Assembly (NCBI GenBank): GCA_963707555.1
Contig: CAVPQM010000024.1
Span: 372,001 to 436,000, forward strand
Reading direction: 5' to 3'
DNA from: JAFAFN01 sp963707555
GTDB lineage: Bacteria > Actinomycetota > Acidimicrobiia > Acidimicrobiales > Microtrichaceae
DNA length: 64,000 nt
The notes under the pieces were generated by a model. It saw nothing but the letters and a program-made list of their open reading frames with translations, searched no databases and was not told the DNA's origin. Made by a program: the position numbers and the translations under genes. The stretch's first letter is position 1, and each line of letters starts with the position of its first letter. This document shows positions 26,117-35,356 of the stretch, piece by piece.

Positions 26117-26417
26117 GCCCCGATGGTGACGGGGGCAGCGGCTCATCCGATGATCCCCATCGGGCAATCGAACGGCACGATCGGGTCTGCCCGCCGATCC
26201 GAAATGCTCTCGGCTCGGCTGAACAGCGCGCACCGACGACCGGTGCAGCCCCACGAGCGGCTCATCCGATGAGCCGGCCCGACCGGATCTGTCGACCGCG
26301 GACCTCTAGGGTCGCAAGTGCGCCACGGTCGATGTTGAACGAAGCGATCGGTGGGGCCGGAGGCGTCGTGGCCGGCGATTCGAGGAAACGAATCGGACCC
26401 ACCGTGTGTGTTCGCCG
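26117..26417. other. Intergenic region without a convincing gene
   Basis: About 300 bases separate the minus-strand small gene from the GT-C-like gene on the plus strand. I see no convincing coding pattern, tRNA or strong hairpin. It probably holds the divergent promoters. Confidence 0.5.
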
Positions 26418-28013
26418 ATGAGGCTGGACGTGACGCCGGCGACGGTCGAGGACCGACCCACCGGGGCAGCGGTGGGGCGGCGCCCTTCGCCGGACATGTG
26501 GTGGTTGGCCGGGAGCGCCGTCGTCGCGACCGCGCTGGCGTGGGCCGTGTCGCGATACGGCATCACCCCGAGCCCTGACGGGACGCTCTACCTCGGTACC
26601 GCCTCCAACATGGCGAACGGTCGGGGGGTCACGGTCCCATTTACGACCTACACCGATCACTATCGACCGATCGAGTCGATCGCCTTCGACGGTCGGGTGC
26701 CCCTGCGTCACTGGCCGCCGCTCTTCCCGGTGGTGATCGGTGCGTTCTCGTGGCTGGGGTGGTCGCCCGGCGACGTGGTGCGGGTGCTGAACCCGCTCCT
26801 GCTCGGTGTGAACGTGGCGCTGCTCGGTCTGCTCGCTCGCCGGCTGTTCCGTACCAGCTGGTTGCCGCTGTTCGGGGTGCTCGCCACGATCGTCGTCGTC
26901 CGGGTGCCCGATGTGATCGTGGCGCCCCTGCTCTACCTGCACTCGACCGCGCTGGCCGAGCCGCTCTTCACCCTCGCGGTCCTCGCATGCCTGCTCGCGC
27001 TCGACCGCTTCCTCGTCACCGCGTCCGTGGGCTGGCTCTGCGGCGCTGCGGTCCTGGCCGGCGCCGCGAGCGCCACCAAGCTGCTCGGGCTCTCGGCCGT
27101 CGCCACCGTGTGCCTGGTCGCGCTGATCGCACCGGGATCGTTCGGGCGGCGAGCGGCGCGGACCGCTGTCGCCGCGACGCTCGGCCTGCTCCCCGTCGTC
27201 GCGACGCTGCTGAGCTCGGACCGCCGAGCGGCCCCGGCAGCGGCTGACGAGGTGCGCGCCGCGCTGAACGGCGCGGTGCGCGGCCTGGGTGCGCTGATCC
27301 CAGGGGTGGTCAACTCGACCGTCGGTGGCGTCGTGGCGCTGGTCCTGCTCGTCGGCGTGGTCGTGGGGTTGTCGCTGATCGCTTGGCGGATTCCCGACCG
27401 GAGGGTGGACGCCCGCCGGATCGTGCCGCTGCTGGTGCTCGCGGCGGCGATGATCGGCCAGCTCGTCGACAGCGTGGTGTTCGTCGATCGCTTCGTGTCG
27501 CTCGTCGGCCGTCAGATGACGCTGCCGCTCATCCTGCTCACGACCGCCACCCTCGCCATCGTCTCGCTGGTCCTGCAGGAACGGCACCGCGTCGTCGTCG
27601 CGACCGTCGCGACGATCATCAGCGTCGGGGTGTTGTCGATGCAGATCCCTGGCATCGCCGACGTCATCACCACGACGCCGCCACCGACCCGCACGATTCG
27701 AGCCGACTACCTCCCGTCCGACGGCGCGCTGTTCTCGAACGCCCCGGACGCCGTCTTCCTCGGCACCGGTCGAACCTCGTACATGGTCCCGTGCAGGAAC
27801 GACTACTTCTCAGGGGCGAGCAACCCGACCTTCGACGACGAGGTCGAGGAGCTCGTCGGACTGGTCGCCTCGGGGCGGGCATCGGTCCTCGTGGCCGAGA
27901 GCGGATTCGGCTTCGGCGCCGAGTGCGCAGGAGCCCTCGACTTCGTCGACCGGCCGGAGGTCGAGGTGACCCGGGTCGACGACCGACTCGACCTCGTCCG
28001 GGCCGCTCCCTGA
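26418..28013 (+). CDS. Polytopic GT-C-like glycosyltransferase/mannosyltransferase family protein
   Basis: About 530 residues with roughly 10-12 hydrophobic helices between residues 30 and 420 and a soluble C-terminal domain of about 110 residues. After the first helix the first loop reads SPDGTLYLGTASNMANGRG, with an acidic residue where GT-C enzymes place the catalytic Asp, and HWPPLFPVVIGAF follows. This arrangement is typical of dolichol- or polyprenyl-phosphate-sugar-dependent transferases (ArnT/PMT-like). Cys-containing elements (PCRNDYF, GAECAGAL) in the C-terminal domain may form an extracellular disulfide. The substrate is unknown. GTG 26406 is an alternative start. Confidence 0.65.
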   Translation: MRLDVTPATVEDRPTGAAVGRRPSPDMWWLAGSAVVATALAWAVSRYGITPSPDGTLYLGTASNMANGRGVTVPFTTYTDHYRPIESIAFDGRVPLRHWPPLFPVVIGAFSWLGWSPGDVVRVLNPLLLGVNVALLGLLARRLFRTSWLPLFGVLATIVVVRVPDVIVAPLLYLHSTALAEPLFTLAVLACLLALDRFLVTASVGWLCGAAVLAGAASATKLLGLSAVATVCLVALIAPGSFGRRAARTAVAATLGLLPVVATLLSSDRRAAPAAADEVRAALNGAVRGLGALIPGVVNSTVGGVVALVLLVGVVVGLSLIAWRIPDRRVDARRIVPLLVLAAAMIGQLVDSVVFVDRFVSLVGRQMTLPLILLTTATLAIVSLVLQERHRVVVATVATIISVGVLSMQIPGIADVITTTPPPTRTIRADYLPSDGALFSNAPDAVFLGTGRTSYMVPCRNDYFSGASNPTFDDEVEELVGLVASGRASVLVAESGFGFGAECAGALDFVDRPEVEVTRVDDRLDLVRAAP

Positions 28014-28068
28014 CCGACCCGGGTCGTGCTCGCGGATGGGGCGGAGGCGCCGTGCGAGCGTCCGACGC

Positions 28069-28539
28069 TTACCGTTCACGTGCGGGGGCGGGGCTCGACT
28101 CGATGACGTGCTGCAACCGTTCCAGGAGCTCGGTGGTCTCGCGGTGCGCCAGCTGCTCGACGCCGAGCTTCGACGCGAGCCGCCCGAGCGGGCCGAACGG
28201 CAGCGCGTACTCGACGTCGATGGTCAGTCGGGTGCGGTTGGCCGACAACGACTTCACTCGTTCGGTGAGCTGCGGGGTCACACCCATCACGACGCTGCTC
28301 TCGATGGTCAGGTGGTCGCGGTCCTCGATGCTCGTGACGGTCCAGTCCACCTCGAAGCAGCGCCCGACGGCACGGACGATCTGGCGGAACGTCTGACCGA
28401 CCTCGGTCAAGCGCTCGGGCGCGTCGAGCACCTCGCTGGTGCTGGGTGACAGCTGCGGGAGGATGCGGACGTCGGTCCAGATGTCCCAGACATCGGCGAC
28501 GGGCCGGTCGACGTCGACGGAGCGCGAGAAAGCAGGCAT
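28069..28539 (-). CDS. SRPBCC family protein
   Basis: The 156-residue protein starts MPAFSRSVDVDRPVADVWDIW, the canonical first strand and helix of the polyketide-cyclase/dehydrase-like SRPBCC family. It continues through ITSIEDRDHLTIESS-like strands to the long C-terminal helix (HRETTELLERLQHVIESS). These proteins bind hydrophobic ligands in a deep cavity; the specific role is unknown. It is convergent with the GT-C-like gene. Confidence 0.82.
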   Translation of the reverse strand: MPAFSRSVDVDRPVADVWDIWTDVRILPQLSPSTSEVLDAPERLTEVGQTFRQIVRAVGRCFEVDWTVTSIEDRDHLTIESSVVMGVTPQLTERVKSLSANRTRLTIDVEYALPFGPLGRLASKLGVEQLAHRETTELLERLQHVIESSPAPARER

Positions 28540-28923
28540 GAGCGACGGATACCCGCAATCGCTGCGGCGCACTCCTGGGACCGGCCTCGCGTGGGGGCTC
28601 GCTGGTGCAGAGCCGACGACTCCTGCGTCACCACGTCCGCGGCGGAGATGGCAGGGCGGGCGTCGGCCGGGCGGCCGCCAGCACCGCGCAGGGGAGCACG
28701 AGGAACATCGCGACACCCACCGACTGGGACACCGCGGCGCCGACCGAGACGCGAGGTGCGCCGAGCGCTCGTCGGACGCCACCGAGGAGACGATCCTCGC
28801 TTCCTACGACGAGGCCAGCAAGGCTGATGAGGTGCTGCGAGCTGTTCCGCGGCCACCGATCGTGACTGCACCAGCGTCGCACCCGAACCCGACACGTCGA
28901 TCCTGACACCCGGAGGTGCCGTC
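28540..28923. other. Intergenic region with no convincing gene
   Basis: About 380 bases. A minus-strand frame (28628-28909) contains one hydrophobic stretch (VGVAMFLVLPCAVLAAA), but it has Arg-rich flanks, no good start and no homology I recognise. It could be the relic of a membrane protein. Confidence 0.45.
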
Positions 28924-29139
28924 ATGTCCTTCTACCTGTCGAACTCCGACATCGCGCCGACCGGTGCGGAGCCGGTCGAGTTCCTCGACGACCCCGATCT
29001 GCTCGGGCAGGCCGACGTCTGCGAGTTGCCGGCGCACCCACCGGTCGTCGAGGCCGAGCGGACGGCGGATCCCGATCCGCAGCGACGTCAGCTGCTCGCC
29101 GCGGCACGGGTCTGGTTCACACACCGCGGCACGCTCTGA
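28924..29139 (+). CDS. Small acidic hypothetical protein
   Basis: The 71-residue protein (MSFYLSNSDIAPTGAEPVEF..., ending WFTHRGTL) is rich in Asp and Glu and has no membrane segment. The ATG is preceded by CCCGGAGGTGCCGTC, a strong ribosome site, which supports translation. I recognise no family. Confidence 0.55.
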   Translation: MSFYLSNSDIAPTGAEPVEFLDDPDLLGQADVCELPAHPPVVEAERTADPDPQRRQLLAAARVWFTHRGTL

Positions 29140-29195
29140 GCGGTGTCGCCCAGCCGCGCGGCTCCCAGCCTCTCACGACGACTGGGACGCACTCA

Positions 29196-29393
29196 TCAGT
29201 CGGCGTCGGCGAGCGCCGCGGTGAACGCTTCGAGGTAGCTGCGCTGGAGCGCTGCCTGCTGGTTCGAACGGGCCCATTCGGCGCGAGCCGCGGAACGGTC
29301 GAGGGCATCCGTGAGTGCCGAGAGGCCGTCGTCGTTCGACGGGAAGCCGAGGTGGGCTCCAAGGCGGACGACGGGCTGTCCCCTGTCGCTGCC
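29196..29393 (-). pseudogene. Possible 3' remnant of a glycosyltransferase-like gene
   Basis: The frame ending at TGA 29196-29198 encodes VVRLGAHLGFPSNDDGLSAL, TDALDRSAARAEWARS and RSYLEAFTAALADAD. This resembles the C-terminal helix of GT-B glycosyltransferases (..DDDALADALDRL..ERYSWEAF). There is no start codon with a ribosome site before the tRNA-Leu terminator, so if real it is a truncated relic. Confidence 0.3.
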
Positions 29394-29444
29394 GATCGAG
29401 ACGTCGGTGGTCCGACGTCGCCGCGGGTGCGCCCGACACGAAGA

Positions 29445-29472
29445 ACACCCCGACCCAGAGGGTTCGGGGTGT
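29445..29472 (-). terminator. Terminator of tRNA-Leu
   Basis: The arms 29445-29456 and 29461-29472 pair over 12 positions with one mismatch (ACACCCCGA.../...TCGGGGTGT), loop AGAG, followed on the minus strand by TTCTT. It lies about 28 bases past the tRNA 3' end. Confidence 0.7.
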
Positions 29473-29500
29473 CGGTGGTGTCCTACGGACATCACTGCGG

Positions 29501-29584
29501 TGCGCGAGGGGGGACTTGAACCCCCACGTCCTTTCGGACACTGGAACCTGAATCCAGCGCGTCTGCCAATTCCGCCACTCGCGC
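29501..29584 (-). tRNA. tRNA-Leu (anticodon CAG)
   Basis: The 84-nt class II tRNA has acceptor arm GCGCGAG, D-arm GGCGGAATTGGCAGACGC, anticodon stem CTGGA/TCCAG with loop TTCAGGT (anticodon CAG), variable arm TGTCCGAAAGGACG and T-arm GGGGGTTCAAGTCCCCC. CCA is not encoded. A tRNA-Leu at this place, upstream of fhaA, is also seen in mycobacteria. Confidence 0.96.
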
Positions 29585-29674
29585 GAGTGGAGAGCGCATC
29601 GTAGCGCAACCCGGGGTCGGCACCCCCAAGCGTGATCCCGGACATGTCCGCCTGGCATCGGTATCGTGGTCGCC

Positions 29675-30338
29675 ATGGGCATCAAGGGTTTCGAGGGACG
29701 CCTCGAGCGGACGGTCGAGGGAACGTTCTCCCGGCTGTTCCGCAGCGGCCTCAGCCCGGTCGAGTTCGGACGCAAGCTCGTGCGGGAGATGGACTCGCAC
29801 CGCACCGTCGACGTCGACGGCCGCACGCTGGTGCCCAACTCCTTCGTGTTCCGCATCTCGCCCGCCGACGACGGAGCAGCTCGCACGACCTGCTCGGCAC
29901 GCTGCGACCGTGAGCTCGCAGACGCCGCCCGGGAGCACGCCCGCGACGAGCAGCTACGGCTTCGTCGGTCCGGTCGAGGTGCACATCGATGTCGACGAGG
30001 CCGTGCGCCCCGGCGTGCTGACCGTCGACGGGCGATTCGCCGAGGGCGAGGGGGGACTCCCGCCCGGTGCACTCCTGCTGCCCACGGGCGATCGCGTGCC
30101 ACTCGGCGAGTACGTCGTCACCGTCGGTCGCCAGAACGACTGCACCATCGTCCTGGCCGATCCGAACGTCAGCCGCCACCACGCAGAGATCCGCCCCTAC
30201 GGCGACGGCTTCGTGGTGGTCGACCTCGGCTCGACCAACGGCACGAAGGTGAACGATGCCCGTGTCGCCGAACACCAGCTGCGCGACGGTGACGAGGTCC
30301 GCTTCGGCAACACCGTGATGCACTTCCAGGCGTCCTAG
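29675..30338 (+). CDS. fhaA: FHA-domain protein FhaA (DUF3662 + FHA), frame interrupted about four times
   Basis: The N-terminus is the conserved FhaA/DUF3662 domain (MGIKGFEGRLERTVEGTFSR, PVEFGRKLVREMDSHRTVDV, LVPNSFVFRISPADD). The C-terminus is a full FHA domain: YVVTVGRQNDCTIVLADPNVSRHHAEI and DLGSTNGTKVN, which binds phosphothreonine. Between 29865 and 29945 the family-consistent pieces EQL, HDLLGTLR, RELADAAREHARDE and SYGFVGPVEV lie in successive +1 frames. FhaA reads PknB phosphorylation and regulates peptidoglycan precursor flipping (MviN) and cell-wall growth. It leads the operon that includes fhaB, pstP, rodA, pbpA and pknB. A functional gene with a badly resolved stretch is likelier than real decay. 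Confidence 0.85.
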
Positions 30339-30349
30339 GCTCCGTCCCA

Positions 30350-30844
30350 GTGTCCGAGCAGCTGCTCACCGTTCTGAAGCTGTGCCTGCTGGCGCTCCTG
30401 TACCTGTTCTTCCTCCGCGTGCTGCGAGCGGTGTGGACCGAGGTCAACCCGCCGAAGCTCGCGCCCGCCGAGGGCGGCGGGGGACGGTCCCGCAGGGCCG
30501 CCAAGCAGAAGGCCCCCAAGCAGAAGCCCGCACGCACCCGCCGCGGCACGCCCGCGCTGCCCACCCGGTTGGTGCTGATCGAACCGGCGAACCGAGCAGG
30601 CATGGAGTTCGCACTCGGCGACGAGCTGACCATCGGACGGGCCGCGGGGTGTTCGATCACGCTCGACGAGCAGTACGTCTCGCAGGTGCACTCGCGCCTG
30701 TTCATCCGCGACGGCTCGGTGTTCGTCGAGGACCTCGGTTCGACGAACGGCACGTGGGTCAACGGCACCCGCGCCGTGGGTCAGATGCCCGCCCGGCTCG
30801 GTGACCGCATCCAGATCGGCAACGTCGTGATGGAGGTCCGGTGA
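30350..30844 (+). CDS. fhaB: FHA-domain membrane protein FhaB/FipA
   Basis: The 164-residue protein starts at a GTG 11 bp after fhaA. It has one N-terminal membrane helix (LLTVLKLCLLALLYLFFL), a basic Lys/Arg/Pro linker, and a C-terminal FHA domain: ELTIGRAAGCSITLDEQYVSQVHSRLFI and DLGSTNGTWVNGTR. In mycobacteria FhaB (FipA) links phosphothreonine signalling from PknB/PknA to the divisome. Gene order and architecture match that protein. Confidence 0.92.
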   Translation: MSEQLLTVLKLCLLALLYLFFLRVLRAVWTEVNPPKLAPAEGGGGRSRRAAKQKAPKQKPARTRRGTPALPTRLVLIEPANRAGMEFALGDELTIGRAAGCSITLDEQYVSQVHSRLFIRDGSVFVEDLGSTNGTWVNGTRAVGQMPARLGDRIQIGNVVMEVR

Positions 30845-30848
30845 CGAG

Positions 30849-32415
30849 GTGTCCCCGGAGATCCGCCTGGTCACCGGCTCGAGCACGCTCGTCGGGCAGG
30901 TCCGCGCCGCCAACGAGGACTCGATCCTGGTCACCGACGAGCTCGTCGCCGTCGCTGACGGCATGGGCGGCCACCGCGCGGGCGAGGTCGCATCGGCCGA
31001 CACCGTCGAGGTGCTGCAGGGCGTCGCGGACCACCGCTCGTTGGTCGACCTGGTCTCGGCGGTGCACCTGGCGAACCGCCGCATCAACGACCGTGCCGAA
31101 GAGGACGAGGACCTGCGCGGCATGGGCACGACCGTGTGCGTCGTCGGCCTGGTCGACGAGGACGGCTACCACCTGGCGGTGCTCAACGTCGGTGACAGCC
31201 GCGTCTACCTGTTCGCCGCCGGCGAGCTGCGCCAGCTCACCGAGGACCACTCGCTGGTCGAGACCCTCGTGCGAGAAGGCCGCATCACCCCGGCCGAGGC
31301 AGAGGTGCACCCGCAGCGCAACGTCCTGACCAGGGCGCTGGGTGTCGAAGCGCTCGTCGTGGTCGACGCCTGGTTGCTCTCGCCGTGCGACGGCGACCGG
31401 CTGCTGCTGTGCAGCGACGGGCTCTTCAACGAGCTGTCCGAGGACCGCATCGCCGAGATCCTGGCCGAGGGCGACGAGCCGCAGCTCACCGCGCAGCGCC
31501 TGGCGGCCGAGGCCGACGCCGCGGGCGGCCGCGACAACATCTCGGCCGTCGTGGTCGAGGTGCGCGATGCCGGCGTACCGCCCGCCGCCGCTCGGCGATC
31601 GGTACCGCCGCATCGCGACACCCACCGTCGACCTCGACGACGCCTTCCGCGACTCCGAGCACGACACGGCCACGGTGCCGTTGGTCCCGATCTCGGCTGC
31701 TCCCGGCGGCGCCGGACCGGACACCGCCGACGAGCTCGACGACGACCTGGACGACGCGGACGACCTCGACGACATCGCCACCGCGCCTCGTGAGGAGCTC
31801 GGCAACGGCACCAGCGCTGGCAACGGAGGAGCGGCCACCGAGGGGTTCATCGCTGCCTCCGGCGAGGGAGACCCGGCCGCATCGTCGGACCTCGGAGGTG
31901 GCGTCGCCGTCGGCTCCGAAGCGGACGCGCCGGCGATCGACCCGTCGTCGCTGAGCACCTCGGGCAACGGCGACGACGTCGTCACCCGCGACGGCGCAGC
32001 GTCGTCGCGACGTCAACGCAGCTGGCGCACCCCGGTGTTCGTGCTGACCGTGCTGCTGATCGTGGCGGTCGCCGTCGGTGCCGTGCTCTACCAGATGGGC
32101 AGCGGTTGGTACGTCGGGACCGCCTCCGGCCAGGTCGTGCTCTACGAGGGCCGCCCGACGACGCTGCTGTGGCGTCAGCCCACGGTGGCCGACCGGTTCG
32201 ACATCGACCTCGATCTGCTGTCGGCCAAGGACCGCGCCGACCTCGAGGACGCACGAGAGTTCGCCACCGAGGCGAAGGCCCGCACGTACGTGGCGAACAT
32301 GGAGCGTCGGGCCACCACGACCACGACCACGACGACGACGACGACCACCACCACGACGACCACCACGGTCGTGCCGGTCACGCCACCTCCGGCACCGCCC
32401 GCTCCCCCGGCGTGA
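30849..32415 (+). CDS. pstP: PP2C-type Ser/Thr protein phosphatase PstP, frame interrupted in the linker
   Basis: The catalytic domain carries the PP2C motifs: VGQVRAANEDSILV, VAVADGMGGHRAGEVAS, GMGTTVCVVGL, LNVGDSRVYLF, LLLCSDGLFNEL and GGRDNISAVVVE, with the metal-binding Asp residues present. At about 31580 the frame moves +1. The second frame gives GDRYRRIATPTVDLDDAF, an acidic Asp-rich linker, a membrane helix (VFVLTVLLIVAVAVGAVLY), a short extracellular domain and an 18-Thr run before VVPVTPPPAP. PstP reverses PknB phosphorylation. The stop overlaps the rodA start. The extracellular domain is as in mycobacterial PstP, but the poly-Thr tail is distinctive. Confidence 0.88.
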
Positions 32416-33779
32416 CGCTCCTCAGCGACCCCGGCAGCCCTGCGGCGAGCGGATCCCCGTCGGCCCACGAGGCAGCGGTCACGGCGCTCGGTCGTCGACG
32501 TCGCACCACCGAGCTCGGTCTGCTGCTGCTCGCGTTCCTGGTGATCTGCGGCGCGTACACGCTGGCCAGCCTGGGCCGCAGCGCGTCCCTGCCGGCCGAC
32601 ATCGTCCCGTTCCTGGGCATCCTGTTGGCGCTGCTGCTCGCCGCGCACGTGGCGATCCGCCGACTCGCACCCGCCGCCGATCCGTTGTTCCTGCCGCTCG
32701 CAGCGCTGCTCAACGGCATCGGCTACGTCTTCATCGCCCGCATCGACGGTGACCTGGCAGCGCTGCAGGCGTCGTGGACCGCGGTCGGCATCCTCGGGTA
32801 CGTCGTCACCCTCGCCGTCATCCGGGACATCCGTGTCCTGCAGCGCTACCGCTACACCTTCGGCCTGCTGGGAGTGCTGCTGCTGGTGCTGCCACTGCTG
32901 CCCGGCATCGGCCAGACCATCAACGGCTCGCGCATCTGGGTGTCGATCGGCCCGGTCAACTTCCAGCCCGGCGAGTTCGCCAAGATCTGCCTCGCCGTCT
33001 TCTTCGCCGGGTACCTGGTCGAGCGGCGCGAGCTGTTGGGCGTCGCGACGTTCCGCATCGGCCGGCTCAACACCCCCGACCCCAAGCACTTCGCGCCGAT
33101 CCTGCTCGCCGTCGGCTTCTCCCTGGTCGTCATGGTCTTCGAGAAGGACCTGGGCTCGGCGCTGCTGTTCTTCGTCCTGTTCATCGTCATGCTGTGGGTC
33201 GCGACCGGTCGCGGCAGCTACGTGGCGGTCGGCCTCGGGCTCTTCGGCGCTGCGGCCTATGTCGCATGGACGCAGTTCTCACACGTGAAGCTCCGCGTCG
33301 AGACGTGGATCAACCCGTGGTCCGACCCCGGCGACGGCGGCTACCAGGTGATCCAGGCGGCGTACGCGCTCGCCTGGGGCGGCATCGACGGGACCGGCCC
33401 GGGCCTGGGGGTCTCGCGCATCCCGGCAGCCGAGTCCGACTTCATCTTCGCCGTCATCGGTGAGGAGCTGGGTCTGCTCGGCGCCACCGCGGTGCTGTGT
33501 GCCTTCCTGCTGCTCGCCGGTAGCGGGCTACGCACCGCTCGCCGGTCCACCGACGCGTTCGGCAGCCTGCTCGTCGTCGGGCTCACCGCGCTCATCGCCT
33601 TCCAGGCGTTCATCATCATCGCCGGAGTGATCCGGGTGCTGCCCCTGACCGGTGTGACGCTGCCGTTCGTGTCCTACGGCGGCTCGTCGCTGGTCGCGAA
33701 CTACGTGCTGCTCGCCCTGCTGGTGCGGGTGTCGGACCAGACCGAGCAGCGCGCCCCGGAGCCGGTGGTCGCCCAGTGA
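32412..33779 (+). CDS. rodA: SEDS-family peptidoglycan glycosyltransferase (RodA/FtsW)
   Basis: The 455-residue polytopic protein has about 10-12 membrane helices. SEDS signatures are clear: NGSRIWVSIGPVNFQPGEFAKI, EKDLGSALLFFVLFIVMLW, GPGLGVSRIPAAESDFIFAVIGEELGLLG, and PLTGVTLPFVSYGGSSLVANY. It polymerises glycan strands from lipid II together with the class B PBP encoded next. The GTG start overlaps the pstP stop and its own stop overlaps the pbpA start, so the genes are tightly coupled. By gene order it is RodA rather than the dcw-cluster FtsW. Confidence 0.92.
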   Translation: MTLLSDPGSPAASGSPSAHEAAVTALGRRRRTTELGLLLLAFLVICGAYTLASLGRSASLPADIVPFLGILLALLLAAHVAIRRLAPAADPLFLPLAALLNGIGYVFIARIDGDLAALQASWTAVGILGYVVTLAVIRDIRVLQRYRYTFGLLGVLLLVLPLLPGIGQTINGSRIWVSIGPVNFQPGEFAKICLAVFFAGYLVERRELLGVATFRIGRLNTPDPKHFAPILLAVGFSLVVMVFEKDLGSALLFFVLFIVMLWVATGRGSYVAVGLGLFGAAAYVAWTQFSHVKLRVETWINPWSDPGDGGYQVIQAAYALAWGGIDGTGPGLGVSRIPAAESDFIFAVIGEELGLLGATAVLCAFLLLAGSGLRTARRSTDAFGSLLVVGLTALIAFQAFIIIAGVIRVLPLTGVTLPFVSYGGSSLVANYVLLALLVRVSDQTEQRAPEPVVAQ

Positions 33780-35278
33780 ACCGCCAGATCAAGATCCTCG
33801 GCGCGGTGATCATGATCGCCTACGTGGCGCTCTTCGCGAAGCTCAACCAGATCCAGGTGTTCCAGGCCTCGGCCTACAACGACCGCCCCGAGAACACCCG
33901 CGCCCAGCGCCGTGACTTCAACCGTCCACGCGGCGACATCGTCACTGCGGACGGCGTCATCCTCGCGACGTCCGAGACACGTCGCGCCGACCTGCGCTAC
34001 CAGCGGGTCTACCCCGAGGGCGACCTGTATGGCCACATCACCGGCTACTACGCCTTCCTGCTCGGCTCGACCGGCGTCGAACGCACCTACAACGCCGAGC
34101 TGACCGGCCGCACCGCATCGCTGCAGCTGCATGAGCTCTCCGGGTTCTTCTCGGACACCTCGAGCGAGGGTGACGTCGTGCTCACGGTGCGCAGCGACGT
34201 GCAGACCGCAGCGCGCGACGCGCTCGGCGGGCTCACGGGTTCGGTCGTCGCGCTCGACCCTCGCACCGGCGGGATCCTCGCGATGTACTCGAACCCGACG
34301 TACGACCCGAACCTCATCTCGACCAACGACACCGAGAACGCCCAAGCAGTGAAGGCGCTGCTCGACGCGGTGCCCGAGAAGCCGCTGCTGTCGCGTGCCT
34401 ACCAGGAGCGCTTCTTCCCCGGCTCGACGTTCAAGGTCGTCACCGCCACCGCCGGCCTGACCTCGGGCAAGGTCACCGAGACCGAGCCGACCTATCCCGT
34501 CGTGCAGTCCTACACGCCGCCGCTCACCAACCGCCCGATCTACAACTTCGGGCGCAGCTACTGCGGCGGCACGCTCTTCGCCATCCTCGAGCAGTCCTGC
34601 AACGCGGCGTTCGCGCAGATGGCCGCCGAGCAACTGGGGCCCGACCCGATGATCGCCGCTGCCGAGGCCGCCGGGTTCAACGACACACCACCGATCGACC
34701 TGACCCGCCCGGCCCGCTCGGTCTACCCGACCGACTTCGGCTCGGTGGTCTCACGCCCCGAGGGCGCTGCGCCGGTCTACGACGACACCCCAGCGCTCGC
34801 GCAGACGGCCATCGGTCAGAACGACGTCGCCGCCACACCGCTGCAGATGGCCCTCGTCGCGGCAGGCGTCGCCAACGAGGGCCGGATCATGACCCCGCAC
34901 GTCATGGGTGAGGTCCAGGCCCGCGACGGCGAGGTCGTGTCGCGCTTCGAGGAGCGCCCCTGGCGTGAAGCGGCGAGCGCCGAGACCGCCGGGGTGCTGC
35001 GGCGCGGCATGATCAGCGTCGTGCAGTCGGGCACGGCGAACGGCCTGCGACTGCCCGGCTTCGACGTGGGCGCGAAGACCGGGACCGCGCAGCTGGGCAC
35101 CGACCCGCCGAAGTCCCACGCCTGGATGATCGCCTTCGGCGGACCGGAGGGGCAGGAGCCCACGGTGGCCGTCGCCGTGATGGTCCAGGGCGTCGACGGC
35201 GACGACGGCCTGACCGGTGGTCGCGTGGCCGGCCCGATCGCACGGGCAGTGCTCCAGGCCGCGCTCCAGGCGCCGTGA
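33776..35278 (+). CDS. pbpA: Class B penicillin-binding protein (PbpA), D,D-transpeptidase
   Basis: The 500-residue protein begins with a membrane anchor (IKILGAVIMIAYVALFAKL), then the PBP dimerisation/pedestal domain (RPRGDIVTADGVILA). The transpeptidase domain has SxxK in FFPGSTFKVV, SxN in LEQSCNAAF and KTG in VGAKTGTAQLG. It cross-links peptidoglycan and works with RodA. The GTG start overlaps the rodA stop by 4 bp. Family-typical length. Confidence 0.95.
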   Translation: MNRQIKILGAVIMIAYVALFAKLNQIQVFQASAYNDRPENTRAQRRDFNRPRGDIVTADGVILATSETRRADLRYQRVYPEGDLYGHITGYYAFLLGSTGVERTYNAELTGRTASLQLHELSGFFSDTSSEGDVVLTVRSDVQTAARDALGGLTGSVVALDPRTGGILAMYSNPTYDPNLISTNDTENAQAVKALLDAVPEKPLLSRAYQERFFPGSTFKVVTATAGLTSGKVTETEPTYPVVQSYTPPLTNRPIYNFGRSYCGGTLFAILEQSCNAAFAQMAAEQLGPDPMIAAAEAAGFNDTPPIDLTRPARSVYPTDFGSVVSRPEGAAPVYDDTPALAQTAIGQNDVAATPLQMALVAAGVANEGRIMTPHVMGEVQARDGEVVSRFEERPWREAASAETAGVLRRGMISVVQSGTANGLRLPGFDVGAKTGTAQLGTDPPKSHAWMIAFGGPEGQEPTVAVAVMVQGVDGDDGLTGGRVAGPIARAVLQAALQAP

Positions 35279-35356
35279 GCGTGACCCGTGCCACGCCGCT
35301 GTCACTGACCCCCTGTCCGCGGTCGGCGCAGGCCGGCCATCTACGCTGTGCCTGCC

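Noticed and set aside
28628..28909. Small membrane protein on the minus strand
   Set aside because: One hydrophobic stretch only, Arg-rich flanks, no ribosome site and no recognisable homology.
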